This document shows, piece after piece, positions 17,484 to 27,144 of a DNA stretch of 64,000 nt. The translations under genes were made by a program, and so were the position numbers. Under the pieces are notes generated by a model, which did not search any database, was not told the DNA's origin, and saw only the letters and a program-made list of their open reading frames with translations. Source of the stretch: Fundicoccus sp052116145 (GTDB lineage Bacteria > Bacillota > Bacilli > Lactobacillales > Aerococcaceae); assembly GCF_052116145.1 (NCBI RefSeq), contig NZ_JBQKLQ010000001.1, forward strand, positions 496,001 to 560,000, written 5' to 3'. The stretch's first letter is position 1, and every line of letters starts with the position of its first letter.

Positions 17484-19658
17484 ATGAAAGACCAATTATT
17501 TGGTGTTTTACAAAGAGTCGGGCGCTCTTTTATGTTACCGATAGCGATTTTACCGGTAGCGGGATTATTCTTAGGGATTGGCGGTTCGTTTACGAATCCA
17601 ACGACTCTAGAAACGTACGGCTTAACAAGTGTGATGGGGGAAGGAACATTCCTACACCATATTTTACTAGTAATGAATGCAGCAGGTGGGATTGTTTTTG
17701 ATAACTTACCCTTAATTTTCGCAATCGGTTGTGCGATTGGTATGGCCAAGTCTGAGAAAGCAACGGCTGCTTTAGCAGCGTCAATTGCATTCTTAGTGAT
17801 GCACGCATCGATTGGGGCAATGATTCAAGTAGCTGGTGGTTCAGAAGCTTACTTAGATGGATCAGTTGCTAATGTGTTAGGAATCGAGTCCCTACAAATG
17901 GGTGTTTTCGGTGGTATGATCGTCGGCCTAGGTGTGGCTGCTTTACATAACCGTTTTTACAAAATACAATTACCAACGGCCTTGTCGTTTTTTGAAGGAA
18001 CGCGTTTTATTCCAATCATTTCATCAATTGTATTCTTAGTAGTAGGTATCTTAATGAGTTATGTGTGGCCACCAATACAAGAAGGAATTTATGCAGTTGG
18101 TGAATTAGTTCAAGGTTCAGGTTATGCTGGTACTTGGTTATACGGTTTCATGGAAAGATTATTAATTCCATTCGGATTACATCATGTATTCTACTTACCA
18201 TTCTGGCAAACAGCCGTTGGTGGAACTTTAGAAGTAAGTGGTCAATTAATTGAAGGGGCTCAAAATATTTTCTTTGCCCAATTATCAGATCCAACAGTAA
18301 GTAAATTTAGTGTAGAAGCCACTCGTTTTATGTCTGGTAAATTCCCATTAATGATCTTTGGTTTACCGGGTGCAGCTTTAGCAATGTACCGTACAGCTAA
18401 ACCAGAAAACCGTAAAGTTACGGGCGGTTTATTATTATCTGCAGCGTTAACTTCAATGTTAACAGGTATTACAGAACCGCTTGAATTTACATTCTTATTC
18501 GTCGCAATGCCATTATATGCTATTCACTGTGTATTAGCAGGTGCTGCGTATATGTTAATGCATATCTTCCAAGTAGGTGTTGGTATGACATTCTCAGGTG
18601 GATTCATTGATATGTTCTTATACGGAATTTTACAAGGTAACGCAAAAACAAACTGGATTTGGATTGTTATCGTTGGAGTGGTATACTTTGCCATTTATTA
18701 CTTCCTATTCAGTTTCTTAATCAAGAAATTTAATTATAAAACTCCAGGTCGTGACGACAATGCGAGCGAAATTAAATTATATACACGTGCTGATATGAAC
18801 GGTAAGCAAGCTGATAGCACAGACACAGCAAACTTAATTGAAAACGAATCAGATGCTTTATCTGCATCAATCATTTACGGCTTAGGTGGACATAGTAACA
18901 TTGTTGACATCGATAGTTGTGCGACTCGATTAAGAACAACTGTTGCCAATGGCGACTTAGTAGATATTGACATTTTAAATGCTTCTGGTGCGGCAGGCGT
19001 TATGCACAAAGGTAAAGGCGTTCAAGTCATTTACGGACCAAGAGTATCAAACATCAAATCAAACTTAGAAGAATTTATTGAAAAAGGTAAAGCGGCTAAA
19101 CTGCCTTCTAAAGAAGTGTTTTATGCAACTGATCAAAATTCTGTAACAAACGAAAGTGCGACAGATTCAATAGTGACTGAAGCAGAAGATACACAGAACT
19201 TACCAATTATTGCGACCATCCAGTCTCCAATGAGCGGTCTTGTAATGCCGTTGTCAGACGTTCCGGATGGAGCATTCGCAAGTGGTGCTTTAGGAGATGG
19301 CTTTGGTATCGAACCTAATGATGGTAAAGTGACATCGCCTATTAATGGCCAAGTCATGATGGTTTTTGAAACTAAGCATGCCGTTGGTTTAGTATCTGAT
19401 GAAGGGGTCGAAGTAATGATTCACGTTGGTTTAGACACTGTGACGATGAAAGGTGAAGGTTTCACTGCTCACGTTAAAGCTGGCGATCACGTTAAAGTTG
19501 GCGACCTCCTATTAGATGTTGATTTAGAAGCAGTTAAAGCTGCGGGACATCCGACAGTAACACCAGTTGTCGTTACGAATACAATGAATTATAAAGCTGT
19601 AGAAGTTACAAAACTTGGTGATATTTCACACGCAGAAGATATTTTAGTAATTAAATAA
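17484..19658 (+). CDS. ptsG: PTS glucose transporter subunit IICBA
   Basis: A 724-residue membrane permease that imports and phosphorylates glucose. The EIIC domain (about residues 1-410) has many hydrophobic segments and the ITEPLEF motif. A linker leads to EIIB with the phospho-cysteine Cys479 in DIDSCATRLR. EIIA at the C-terminus (about 570-724) has the phospho-histidine His647 in MIHVGLDTV. AGGAGGAAAC lies ahead of the ATG. It is controlled by the GlcT/RAT leader upstream and ends in a strong terminator, so it is a single-gene transcript. Glucose is favoured over maltose or N-acetylglucosamine because of the adjacent GlcT-like gene. Confidence 0.93.
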   Translation: MKDQLFGVLQRVGRSFMLPIAILPVAGLFLGIGGSFTNPTTLETYGLTSVMGEGTFLHHILLVMNAAGGIVFDNLPLIFAIGCAIGMAKSEKATAALAASIAFLVMHASIGAMIQVAGGSEAYLDGSVANVLGIESLQMGVFGGMIVGLGVAALHNRFYKIQLPTALSFFEGTRFIPIISSIVFLVVGILMSYVWPPIQEGIYAVGELVQGSGYAGTWLYGFMERLLIPFGLHHVFYLPFWQTAVGGTLEVSGQLIEGAQNIFFAQLSDPTVSKFSVEATRFMSGKFPLMIFGLPGAALAMYRTAKPENRKVTGGLLLSAALTSMLTGITEPLEFTFLFVAMPLYAIHCVLAGAAYMLMHIFQVGVGMTFSGGFIDMFLYGILQGNAKTNWIWIVIVGVVYFAIYYFLFSFLIKKFNYKTPGRDDNASEIKLYTRADMNGKQADSTDTANLIENESDALSASIIYGLGGHSNIVDIDSCATRLRTTVANGDLVDIDILNASGAAGVMHKGKGVQVIYGPRVSNIKSNLEEFIEKGKAAKLPSKEVFYATDQNSVTNESATDSIVTEAEDTQNLPIIATIQSPMSGLVMPLSDVPDGAFASGALGDGFGIEPNDGKVTSPINGQVMMVFETKHAVGLVSDEGVEVMIHVGLDTVTMKGEGFTAHVKAGDHVKVGDLLLDVDLEAVKAAGHPTVTPVVVTNTMNYKAVEVTKLGDISHAEDILVIK

Positions 19659-19667
19659 TATTAATAG

Positions 19668-19702
19668 CTCTACCAACTTTAATTGTTGGTGGAGTTTTTT
19701 TG
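19668..19702 (+). terminator. Terminator of ptsG
   Basis: CTCTACCAAC and GTTGGTGGAG pair (one G-T) around a 7-base loop, followed by seven T. Confidence 0.9.
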
Positions 19703-19792
19703 TTCAAATAAGAGATGTTTGGAGATTATCCTTCTTTATTATAGATGTTTTTTGTTACACTAGTTTTTATGAAGGCTAGGAGGAGACGAGCA

Positions 19793-20446
19793 ATGAAAAA
19801 AACCTTAACACATGAAGGACTTTATTATTTATTACAGACACATCAAGGAAATGTTGGCCACTGGCCGGCAGAATCGCCATGGGAAATAATGTTAGGCGCT
19901 TTTCTGGTTCAGAACACCACGTGGCACAATACAGAGATATCTTTAGCAAAGTTAGGTCAAGCAACAGATTTTGATCCCCTAATTATTAGTCAACTAACAG
20001 CGGACGAATTATTACCATTAATCTACTCTAGTGGCTTTCACAAAAGTAAAACTCATTTAATCATGACTTGGTTCCAATGGTTAAAAAGTTATGATTTTGA
20101 CCGTGCCCAAATAGTGTCAGATTTTCCTTCGACTGAAGCACTCAGACAACAATTATTGAGTTTTCGAGGGATTGGGAATGAAACAGCGGATGTCTTATTA
20201 TTATATGTCTTCGATCAATCAGCTTTTATTGCTGATAATTATGCCCGGAAACTATTTACTGGCTTGGGCAGTCCAGCCGCTAAACACTATATGACATTAA
20301 AAGAACATGTTGAACAAACAACTTCGCTCTCTTTATTGGAATGGAAAGATTTCCATGGTCAAATTTTAGAATATGGAAAGAACAATCTAGTTGGCAAAGG
20401 ACCACATGCGACTCATTTATTTTCGACTTATTATTTAGATAGTTAG
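19793..20446 (+). CDS. HhH-GPD superfamily DNA glycosylase (endonuclease III / MagIII-like)
   Basis: A 217-residue base-excision repair enzyme. The helix-hairpin-helix LLSFRGIGNETADVLLLY is followed by FIADNYARKLF, whose Asp is the catalytic residue of the superfamily. Glu stands where endonuclease III has its catalytic Lys, as in monofunctional members such as MagIII. No four-cysteine iron-sulfur cluster is present at the C-terminus. It therefore probably removes alkylated or otherwise damaged bases without cutting the strand, but the substrate cannot be read from sequence. The ATG at 19793 was chosen over an earlier ATG at 19745 because AGGAGGAG lies just before it. Confidence 0.82.
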   Translation: MKKTLTHEGLYYLLQTHQGNVGHWPAESPWEIMLGAFLVQNTTWHNTEISLAKLGQATDFDPLIISQLTADELLPLIYSSGFHKSKTHLIMTWFQWLKSYDFDRAQIVSDFPSTEALRQQLLSFRGIGNETADVLLLYVFDQSAFIADNYARKLFTGLGSPAAKHYMTLKEHVEQTTSLSLLEWKDFHGQILEYGKNNLVGKGPHATHLFSTYYLDS

Positions 20447-20561
20447 CAAGATAAAGTCTAAAGCGAACTATTCATGATTGTCTATTAAATTACACTGATT
20501 TTTGATGTTGGAAAATGAGAGATATGCTATGATTAAATTATAAAAAATTGAGGTGAACAGA

Positions 20562-20825
20562 ATGAGAGCAGTGATTACCGTGAATGGCGTCGATAGAGTC
20601 GGAATTTTAGCACGTGTAGCGACAGGGTGTATGAATGCCAATGCTAATATTGTTGATGTATCCCAAACTGTAATGGATGGTTTCTTTACAATGACGATGT
20701 TAGTTAAAATTGATGACATCAATTCTAGCTTTGAAGCAATGAAGGAAACGATGGAACAAACTGTACCAGACATGCAAATACGTGTCATGCATGAGGATAT
20801 ATTCAATTCAATGCATCGTATTTAA
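20562..20825 (+). CDS. ACT domain protein (UPF0237 type)
   Basis: An 87-residue protein made of a single ACT domain (VITVNGVDRVGILARVATGC), a fold that binds amino acids or other small ligands and usually regulates a partner. The ATG at 20562 has GAGG eight bases upstream. The DUF711 gene follows after 21 bp, as in many streptococci and relatives, so the two are probably partners. Function not established. Confidence 0.85.
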   Translation: MRAVITVNGVDRVGILARVATGCMNANANIVDVSQTVMDGFFTMTMLVKIDDINSSFEAMKETMEQTVPDMQIRVMHEDIFNSMHRI

Positions 20826-20846
20826 AAACGAGGAGGTGGTTATTAA

Positions 20847-22205
20847 ATGATAAACATGAAGGATATTCTGGAAACGTTGAATATGATTGAGAATGAAAAC
20901 TTAGACATTCGAACAATTACTATGGGGATTTCCTTAGTTGATTGTGCCGATGGTGATATTGAGCGTTCATGTGAAAAAGTCTATCAGAAAATCACTCGCA
21001 GTGCTAAAGATTTAGTCAAAACGGGTGAACAAATTGAACGTAAATATGGGATTCCGATAGTGAATAAACGAATTTCTGTGACACCTATTTCTCAATTAGT
21101 CGCTGCTTCGGGTGGAAACCCTGTCAAATATGCACAGACGCTAGATCGAGCAGCCGCAGCAGTAGGTGTTAACTTTATTGGGGGCTATTCAGCGCTCGTT
21201 CATAAGGGGATGTCAGCAGGTGACTTGGCATTAATAAAATCCATACCTCAAGCATTAGCTGAAACCACTCATGTGTGTAGTTCGGTCAATATTGGTTCAA
21301 CAAGAGCTGGCATCAATATGAATGCAGTTAAACTAATGGGGAATATCGTGAGAGAGTGTGCGATCTTAACGAAAGCTGACATGTGCGTTGGGGCAACTAA
21401 ACTTGTCGTATTCTGTAATGCTGTGGAAGATAATCCGTTTATGGCAGGTGCTTTCCATGGTGTAGGCGAACCTGATGTTGTTATCAACGTTGGTGTATCT
21501 GGACCTGGCGTCGTTAGAGCTGCTTTGGCTAAATTACCAAAAGGTGCTTCCTTAGAAATAGTCGCCGAAGAAATCAAACGAACGGCTTTTAAAATTACTC
21601 GCATGGGCCAATTGGTCGGAACGGAAGCCGCCCAAACGCTTAATGTTCCTTTTGGTATTGTAGATATCTCACTAGCTCCTACTCCAGCCGTTGGGGATTC
21701 AGTTGCTCATATCCTTGAAGAGATTGGCCTCGAACAAGTGGGGGCTTATGGCACGATTGCGACACTTGCGATGCTAAACGATGCAGTCAAAAAAGGGGGC
21801 GTGATGGCGTCATCGAGTGTGGGTGGTTTATCAGGAGCTTTTATTCCTGTCAGTGAAGATGCCGGAATGATTGCGGCAGTCGAAGCAGGGAATTTAAACA
21901 TAGAAATGTTAACCGCCATGACTGCCGTTTGTTCGGTAGGGCTTGATATGATCGTTGTCCCAGGCGATACGACTGCTGCAGTGATTTCAGCAATTATAGC
22001 GGATGAAGCAGCGATTGGTATGATTAATTCAAAAACAACGGCTGTTCGCTTAATTCCAGCGATTGACGTCCCAGACGACGGTGAGCTTGACTGGGGTGGC
22101 TTGTTTGGTAAAGCACGTGTGATGCCTTTAAATGTTACGAAACCCGATGTGTTTATTAATCGTGGAGGGCGAATTCCCGCACCCATTCAAAGTTTAAAGA
22201 ACTAA
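20847..22205 (+). CDS. DUF711 / PFL family protein (UPF0210)
   Basis: A 452-residue conserved cytoplasmic protein. It matches the family by its start (MKDILETLNMI..LDIRTITMGISL), its glycine-rich core (VNIGSTRAGINMNAVKLMG, GAFHGVGEPDVVINVGVSGPG) and its C-terminal RGGRIPAPI. Structures in the family resemble glycyl radical enzyme barrels, but there is no radical glycine motif and no agreed reaction. It is preceded by AGGAGGTG and by the ACT protein that could sense its ligand. Confidence 0.9.
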   Translation: MINMKDILETLNMIENENLDIRTITMGISLVDCADGDIERSCEKVYQKITRSAKDLVKTGEQIERKYGIPIVNKRISVTPISQLVAASGGNPVKYAQTLDRAAAAVGVNFIGGYSALVHKGMSAGDLALIKSIPQALAETTHVCSSVNIGSTRAGINMNAVKLMGNIVRECAILTKADMCVGATKLVVFCNAVEDNPFMAGAFHGVGEPDVVINVGVSGPGVVRAALAKLPKGASLEIVAEEIKRTAFKITRMGQLVGTEAAQTLNVPFGIVDISLAPTPAVGDSVAHILEEIGLEQVGAYGTIATLAMLNDAVKKGGVMASSSVGGLSGAFIPVSEDAGMIAAVEAGNLNIEMLTAMTAVCSVGLDMIVVPGDTTAAVISAIIADEAAIGMINSKTTAVRLIPAIDVPDDGELDWGGLFGKARVMPLNVTKPDVFINRGGRIPAPIQSLKN

Positions 22206-22258
22206 TGTTAAAACTGATTATTTAATCTAGTTTTTCATAATTGAAAGGAAGTGTTTGT

Positions 22259-23938
22259 GTGTCAAGTTATTTAACAGATATTGATATTGCGAAACAAGTC
22301 ACATTGGAGCCAATCGACAAGATTGCAGACAGAGCAGGAATTGATCAAGAGAGTTTATCCTTTTATGGGAAATATAAAGCTAAGGTAGATCTTAAACAAT
22401 TAGACGTCTTAGCGGATAAAAAAGACGGGAAATTAATTCTAGTTACTGCGATTAGTCCAACGCCTGCAGGTGAAGGGAAAACAACGACGTCTGTTGGCTT
22501 AGCTGATGGTTTATCGGCCATCGGAGAAAAAGCGATTCTAGCATTACGTGAACCTTCATTAGGTCCTGTTTTTGGAATGAAAGGTGGCGCGGCTGGTGGA
22601 GGCTATGCACAAGTTGTTCCGATGGAAGATATCAACTTACATTTCACAGGCGACTTCCATGCAATAAGTGCAGCCAACAATTTACTTGCTGCAATGCTTG
22701 ATAACCATATACATCATGGGAATGCTTTGGCTATCGACTCTAGACGAATTACATGGAAACGGGCGGTCGATATGAATGACCGTCAACTTCGTTATATTGT
22801 CGATGGGTTAAATGGTCGTACAAATGGTGTACCACGTGAAGATGGCTTTGAGATTACTGTAGCCTCAGAGATTATGGCAATTCTTTGTTTAGCACAAAAC
22901 ATTACCGATTTAAAAGAACGTCTAGGTCGTATCATTGTCGCCTATAATTTTGATAATCAACCGGTTACCGCAAATGACTTAAAAGCAGCTGGCGCAATGA
23001 CAGCTTTATTAAAAGAAGCATTGAATCCAAACTTGGTTCAAACGCTTGAACATACTCCTGCTTTTGTTCATGGTGGTCCATTCGCAAATATTGCACACGG
23101 CTGTAACAGTGTTTTAGCAACCAAGATGGCTTTGAAACACGCTGACTATGTTGTGACTGAGGCAGGCTTTGGTGCAGACTTAGGAGCAGAAAAGTTCTTA
23201 GACATTAAATGTCGATTAGCTGATCTAAAACCTTCAGCTGTTGTGGTGGTCGCGACGATTCGTGCTTTAAAAATGCATGGTGGAGTGTCTAAGAAGGCGC
23301 TCGAAACTGAAAATGTTGAAGCGGTACTAAACGGTTTACCAAACTTGGAACGTCATTTATTCAATATTCAAGAGACCTTCAATTTACCAGCTGTGGTTGC
23401 GATTAATAAGTTTCCTACGGATACAAAAGCAGAACTTGAAGCGGTAAGGAAAGCGTGTGAAGCTCGCGGAGTCGAAGTGTCTATCTCAGATGTTTGGGCA
23501 AATGGCGGAGCAGGTGCTGAGGATTTAGCTCATAAAGTAGTGGCTATGACTAAAGAAGAAAGTGAACTAACTTATGCCTATGAACTGGATGTTCCAATTC
23601 AAGATAAATTAGATCATATTGTTCAAAAAGTATATGGTGGGACAAAAGCTATCCTAACACCAGCCGCTCGTCGAGAAGGAAAACAACTAGAAGCACTTGG
23701 CTTTGGTAAACTACCTATTTGTATGGCTAAAACACAATATTCTTTCTCTGATAATCCTAAGTTAATAGGAGCGCCCCAAGGCTTTGAAGTGACCATTCGT
23801 AACTTAAAAGTTTCAGCAGGTGCTGGTTTTATCGTTGCTTTAACGGGTGATATTATGACGATGCCTGGTCTACCCAAAGTACCTTCTGCTGAGTCAATTG
23901 ATGTTGCGGCTGATGGCACGATTACAGGTCTATTCTAA
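22259..23938 (+). CDS. fhs: Formate-tetrahydrofolate ligase
   Basis: A 559-residue enzyme that makes 10-formyltetrahydrofolate from formate, tetrahydrofolate and ATP for purine and fMet synthesis. The ATP loop is TPAGEGKTTT (about residues 68-77), followed by REPSLGPVFGMKGGAAGGGYAQ and, near the end, GDIMTMPGLPK. A GTG at 22259 was chosen. AAAGGAAG stands just before it, while an in-frame TTG at 22241 would place that sequence inside the gene. It may use formate released by pyruvate formate-lyase, which is also encoded in this window. Confidence 0.96.
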   Translation: MSSYLTDIDIAKQVTLEPIDKIADRAGIDQESLSFYGKYKAKVDLKQLDVLADKKDGKLILVTAISPTPAGEGKTTTSVGLADGLSAIGEKAILALREPSLGPVFGMKGGAAGGGYAQVVPMEDINLHFTGDFHAISAANNLLAAMLDNHIHHGNALAIDSRRITWKRAVDMNDRQLRYIVDGLNGRTNGVPREDGFEITVASEIMAILCLAQNITDLKERLGRIIVAYNFDNQPVTANDLKAAGAMTALLKEALNPNLVQTLEHTPAFVHGGPFANIAHGCNSVLATKMALKHADYVVTEAGFGADLGAEKFLDIKCRLADLKPSAVVVVATIRALKMHGGVSKKALETENVEAVLNGLPNLERHLFNIQETFNLPAVVAINKFPTDTKAELEAVRKACEARGVEVSISDVWANGGAGAEDLAHKVVAMTKEESELTYAYELDVPIQDKLDHIVQKVYGGTKAILTPAARREGKQLEALGFGKLPICMAKTQYSFSDNPKLIGAPQGFEVTIRNLKVSAGAGFIVALTGDIMTMPGLPKVPSAESIDVAADGTITGLF

Positions 23939-23950
23939 ATAATTAACTAG

Positions 23951-23980
23951 CAGCCGGAATATAGCCGGCTGTTTTTTCTT
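23951..23980 (+). terminator. Terminator of fhs
   Basis: CAGCCGG and CCGGCTG form a perfect 7-bp GC-rich stem around a 7-base loop, followed by six T. Confidence 0.88.
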
Positions 23981-24069
23981 TGTAGGATAAGAGGGGTTGT
24001 CTGACTTGTATAAGAGTCTGCTTTTAACTAGAATAGTAAAGGAACCATTATAAGTGAAAAGGAGTCAAT

Positions 24070-25797
24070 ATGTTAAAACATTTTTTTAGCTATTATAAAC
24101 CGTATAAACGGTTATTTTTAATTGATTTTTGTTGTGCCATTATTTCTGCCATTCTTGAACTTGTTTTTCCGATTGCGGTTAACCGAGTGATAGATGAAGT
24201 ATTACCTGATGGGAATTTAAAAATCATTTTAATGTTCTCAGTCATCCTATTTACAATGTACCTATTTAATACTTGGTTGAATTATATTGTGGTTGCTGTT
24301 GGACATGAATTTGGGATTAACGTCGAAACGGATATGCGACGTGACCTCTTCAATCATTTTCAAAAACAGTCTTATCATTATTTTGATAATGTGAAGACAG
24401 GGGAGCTATTAAGTCGAGTAACAACAGACTTGTTCGATATTAGTGAAGTGGCTCATCATGGTCCAGAAGATGTTTTTATTACTTTAATGACCTTGATTGG
24501 TGCCTTTCTTTTAATGTTAGATGCACATGTACCTTTAGCTGTAATCACTGTTATTCTATTACCTTTGATGGCGATTGGCTTAGCTTTCTTTAATAAGCGA
24601 ATGACACAAGTAAATTCACGAATTTTCTCAAACGTCGCGAAATTTACAGCCGGAATCGAAAACTCGCTGAGTGGTATTCGGGTCGTTAAAGCATTCGCTA
24701 ACGAAAAGTATGAGCGTGGTGTGTTTGAAAAGTATAATCAAGGTTTCCGTACAAATAAGTTAGCTTTTTATCGTACAATGGCATTAAGTAGTTCCTTTAA
24801 CTATATGCTTGTTCGTTTAATTAATCTGTTTGCTTTTCTTGCAGGTTCTTATTTCACGGTGATAGGCGAATTAAGCCTAGGTGAATTAGTCGGATTTATA
24901 TTATTGGCGAACGTTTTTGTTCGACCATTAGAACGAATTAATGCAATGATAGAATTGTATCCCAAAGGTTATGCAGGTTTTAAACGTTTTCGTGAAGAGT
25001 TGATGCGAGAAGCAGATATTCTTGATCGAGACGACGCTTATCAAGCTCCCGCTTTTAAAGGGAATATCCGTTACGACAATGTCAACTTCTCGTACGAAGA
25101 TGGCAGAAAAATATTGTCTGATGTTAATTTATCAGTAAATGCAGGCGAAACGGTCGCATTTGTTGGTCCAAGTGGAGCCGGGAAAACAACGTTAGTTAAT
25201 TTATTACCTCGTTTTTACGAAATAGATTCTGGAGCAATTACTATTGATGGCCATGACATTCAAGCCGTTACGATGGAATCGTTACGTAAGCAAATTGGTA
25301 TCGTTCAACAGGATGTTTTCCTGTTCACGGGAACCGTTCGTGAAAATGTCTTATACGGACGTCTAGATGCAACGCCAGAAGAAGTTGAAGCTGCCATTGA
25401 TGCTGCTCAATTGCGAGAAGTTATTGCTGACTTACCTGAAGGCTTGGAAACTGAAATTGGTGAGCGTGGTGTGCGTTTATCTGGCGGCCAAAAACAAAGA
25501 CTATCTATTGCTAGAATATTCTTAAAGAATCCAGCTATATTAATTCTTGACGAAGCGACGAGTGCATTAGATACTCAAACAGAACAATTCATCCAAGCCT
25601 CATTAGATACACTAGCCACAGGCAGAACAACCTTGATTATTGCTCACCGACTTGCAACAATTCGTCATGCTGATCGAATTGTTGTGGTCACAACAGATGG
25701 GCTTGTAGAAAATGGCAGTCATGATGAATTACTTTCATTGGATGGACATTATGCAACTTTATATTATGCTCAATATGGTAGAGGTGATAAAACATGA
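24070..25797 (+). CDS. ABC exporter half-transporter (permease fused to ATPase)
   Basis: A 575-residue protein. The N-terminal half has six likely membrane helices. The C-terminal ATPase has Walker A GPSGAGKTTLV, Q-loop VQQDVFLF, signature LSGGQKQRLS, Walker B ILILDEATSALD and the H-loop IIAHRL. Such proteins act as homodimers or heterodimers exporting drugs, lipids or peptides. No partner half-transporter is adjacent, so a homodimer is likely. The substrate is unknown. AAAGGAG precedes the ATG, and the end overlaps ung by four bases (ATGA), so the two are cotranscribed. Confidence 0.9.
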   Translation: MLKHFFSYYKPYKRLFLIDFCCAIISAILELVFPIAVNRVIDEVLPDGNLKIILMFSVILFTMYLFNTWLNYIVVAVGHEFGINVETDMRRDLFNHFQKQSYHYFDNVKTGELLSRVTTDLFDISEVAHHGPEDVFITLMTLIGAFLLMLDAHVPLAVITVILLPLMAIGLAFFNKRMTQVNSRIFSNVAKFTAGIENSLSGIRVVKAFANEKYERGVFEKYNQGFRTNKLAFYRTMALSSSFNYMLVRLINLFAFLAGSYFTVIGELSLGELVGFILLANVFVRPLERINAMIELYPKGYAGFKRFREELMREADILDRDDAYQAPAFKGNIRYDNVNFSYEDGRKILSDVNLSVNAGETVAFVGPSGAGKTTLVNLLPRFYEIDSGAITIDGHDIQAVTMESLRKQIGIVQQDVFLFTGTVRENVLYGRLDATPEEVEAAIDAAQLREVIADLPEGLETEIGERGVRLSGGQKQRLSIARIFLKNPAILILDEATSALDTQTEQFIQASLDTLATGRTTLIIAHRLATIRHADRIVVVTTDGLVENGSHDELLSLDGHYATLYYAQYGRGDKT

Positions 25798-26465
25798 AAC
25801 CTAACATCGGGAATGATTGGGAGTTAGTGTTAAAGGACTATTTTGTCCGGGAAGATTTTATTAAATTGACGCGTTTTTTAGAGCGAGCTTATCAGACACA
25901 AACAATTTATCCAGCAGCAGATGAAGTGTTTACTGCCTTGAAGTTGACCCCTTATTCAAATGTTAAGGTTGTTATTTTTGGGCAAGATCCCTATCACGGA
26001 CCTAATCAAGCGCATGGGCTGGCTTTTTCTGTAGATAAGCAAGCAAAAATCCCTCCGTCATTGCGTAATATTTATAAAGAACTCGTCGATGACTTAAGTG
26101 TGTCGATACCGTCACAGGGTAATTTATCCAACTGGGCAAAACAGGGGGTACTTTTATTAAATACTGTTTTAACAGTAGAAGCAGGACAGGCGAATTCTCA
26201 TCACAATCTTGGCTGGGAAGGCTTGACTGAAGAAATAATACGTCAGTTGAATTTACATTCTGAACCGATTGTATTTATTCTATGGGGCGCTTCAGCTCGT
26301 AGGTTTAAGAAATTAATTGATTTACAAAAACACGCGACAATTGAAGCACCGCATCCTAGTCCTTTGTCTGCTTATCGTGGTTTCTTTGGTTCTAAACCAT
26401 TTAGTCAAGCGAATCAACAACTTATCGCTTGGGGACGCGAGCCGATTGATTGGGAAGTTACCTAA
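25794..26465 (+). CDS. ung: Uracil-DNA glycosylase (family 1)
   Basis: A 223-residue repair enzyme that removes uracil from DNA. The water-activating loop is GQDPYHGP (Asp65, His68), the uracil-binding segments are GLAFSV and LLLNTVLTV, and the minor-groove loop is HPSPLSAYRGFFG. The length fits the family. It is translationally coupled to the ABC exporter upstream and followed by a terminator. Confidence 0.97.
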   Translation: MKPNIGNDWELVLKDYFVREDFIKLTRFLERAYQTQTIYPAADEVFTALKLTPYSNVKVVIFGQDPYHGPNQAHGLAFSVDKQAKIPPSLRNIYKELVDDLSVSIPSQGNLSNWAKQGVLLLNTVLTVEAGQANSHHNLGWEGLTEEIIRQLNLHSEPIVFILWGASARRFKKLIDLQKHATIEAPHPSPLSAYRGFFGSKPFSQANQQLIAWGREPIDWEVT

Positions 26466-26475
26466 AGAACTTACG

Positions 26476-26514
26476 AACACTCTTGTCTTTGAATGAGATG
26501 AGGGTGTTTTTCTT
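26476..26514 (+). terminator. Terminator of ung
   Basis: AACACTCT and AGGGTGTT pair with one G-T around an 18-base loop, followed by TTTTTCTTTT. It stands immediately before the tandem repeat array. Confidence 0.7.
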
Positions 26515-26516
26515 TT

Positions 26517-27132
26517 GCATACGTCGTGTCATAGTGTGACACGCGTTTTCACCCTAGGTAAAGGACGTGTCATTTATGTGACAGGTCCTATTTAACGTTT
26601 ATTGGATAAAAGTGCACACACGTGGGCAGTTAAAGTGGCAAATTTTGCCTCAATCGTGCTTATTTTAATTGCATACGTCGTGTCATAGTGTGACACGCGT
26701 TTTCACTCTAGGTAAAGGACGTGTCATTTATGTGACAGGTCCTATTTAACGTTTATTGGATAACAGACCACACATGTGGGCAGTTAAAGTGGCAAATTTT
26801 GCCTCAATGGTGCTTATTTTAATTGCAAACGTCGTGTCATAGTGTGACAGGCGTTTTCGCCCTAGGTAAAGGACGTGTCATTTATGTGACAGGTCCTATT
26901 TAACGTTTATTGGATAAAAGACCACACACGTGGGCAGTTAAAGTGGCAAATTTTGCCTCAATGGTGCTTATTTTAATTGCAAACGTCGTGTCATAGTGTG
27001 ACACGCGTTTTCACTCTAGGTAAAGGACGTGTCATTTATGTGACAGGTCCTGTTTAGGGTTTATTGGGTAAAAGACCTTAATTATGGGCGGTTAAACTGT
27101 CAAAATATAGCCCCAAAAAGCGTGTCAAAAAA
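26517..27132. repeat. Four-copy 154-bp tandem repeat, noncoding and palindrome-rich
   Basis: Units start at 26517, 26671, 26825 and 26979, exactly 154 bases apart. The first three are nearly identical. The fourth matches for about 75 bases and then drifts. Each unit carries CGTGTCA-TAGTG-TGACACG (26525-26543 in unit 1), then AGGAC-G-TGTCA-TTTATG-TGACA-G-GTCCT (26562-26589), then GGCAAA-T-TTTGCC. That gives about sixteen TGTCA/TGACA half-sites. The length is not a multiple of three and no open frame spans it, so it is not a protein repeat. The unit is too long and too palindromic for CRISPR. Role unknown: binding-site array, structured RNA or a mobile palindromic unit. Confidence 0.9.
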
Positions 27133-27144
27133 AAGAACAATTTA

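Noticed and set aside
26517..27132. CRISPR array
   Set aside because: The unit is 154 bases, spacers are absent because units are joined directly, and no cas genes are present.
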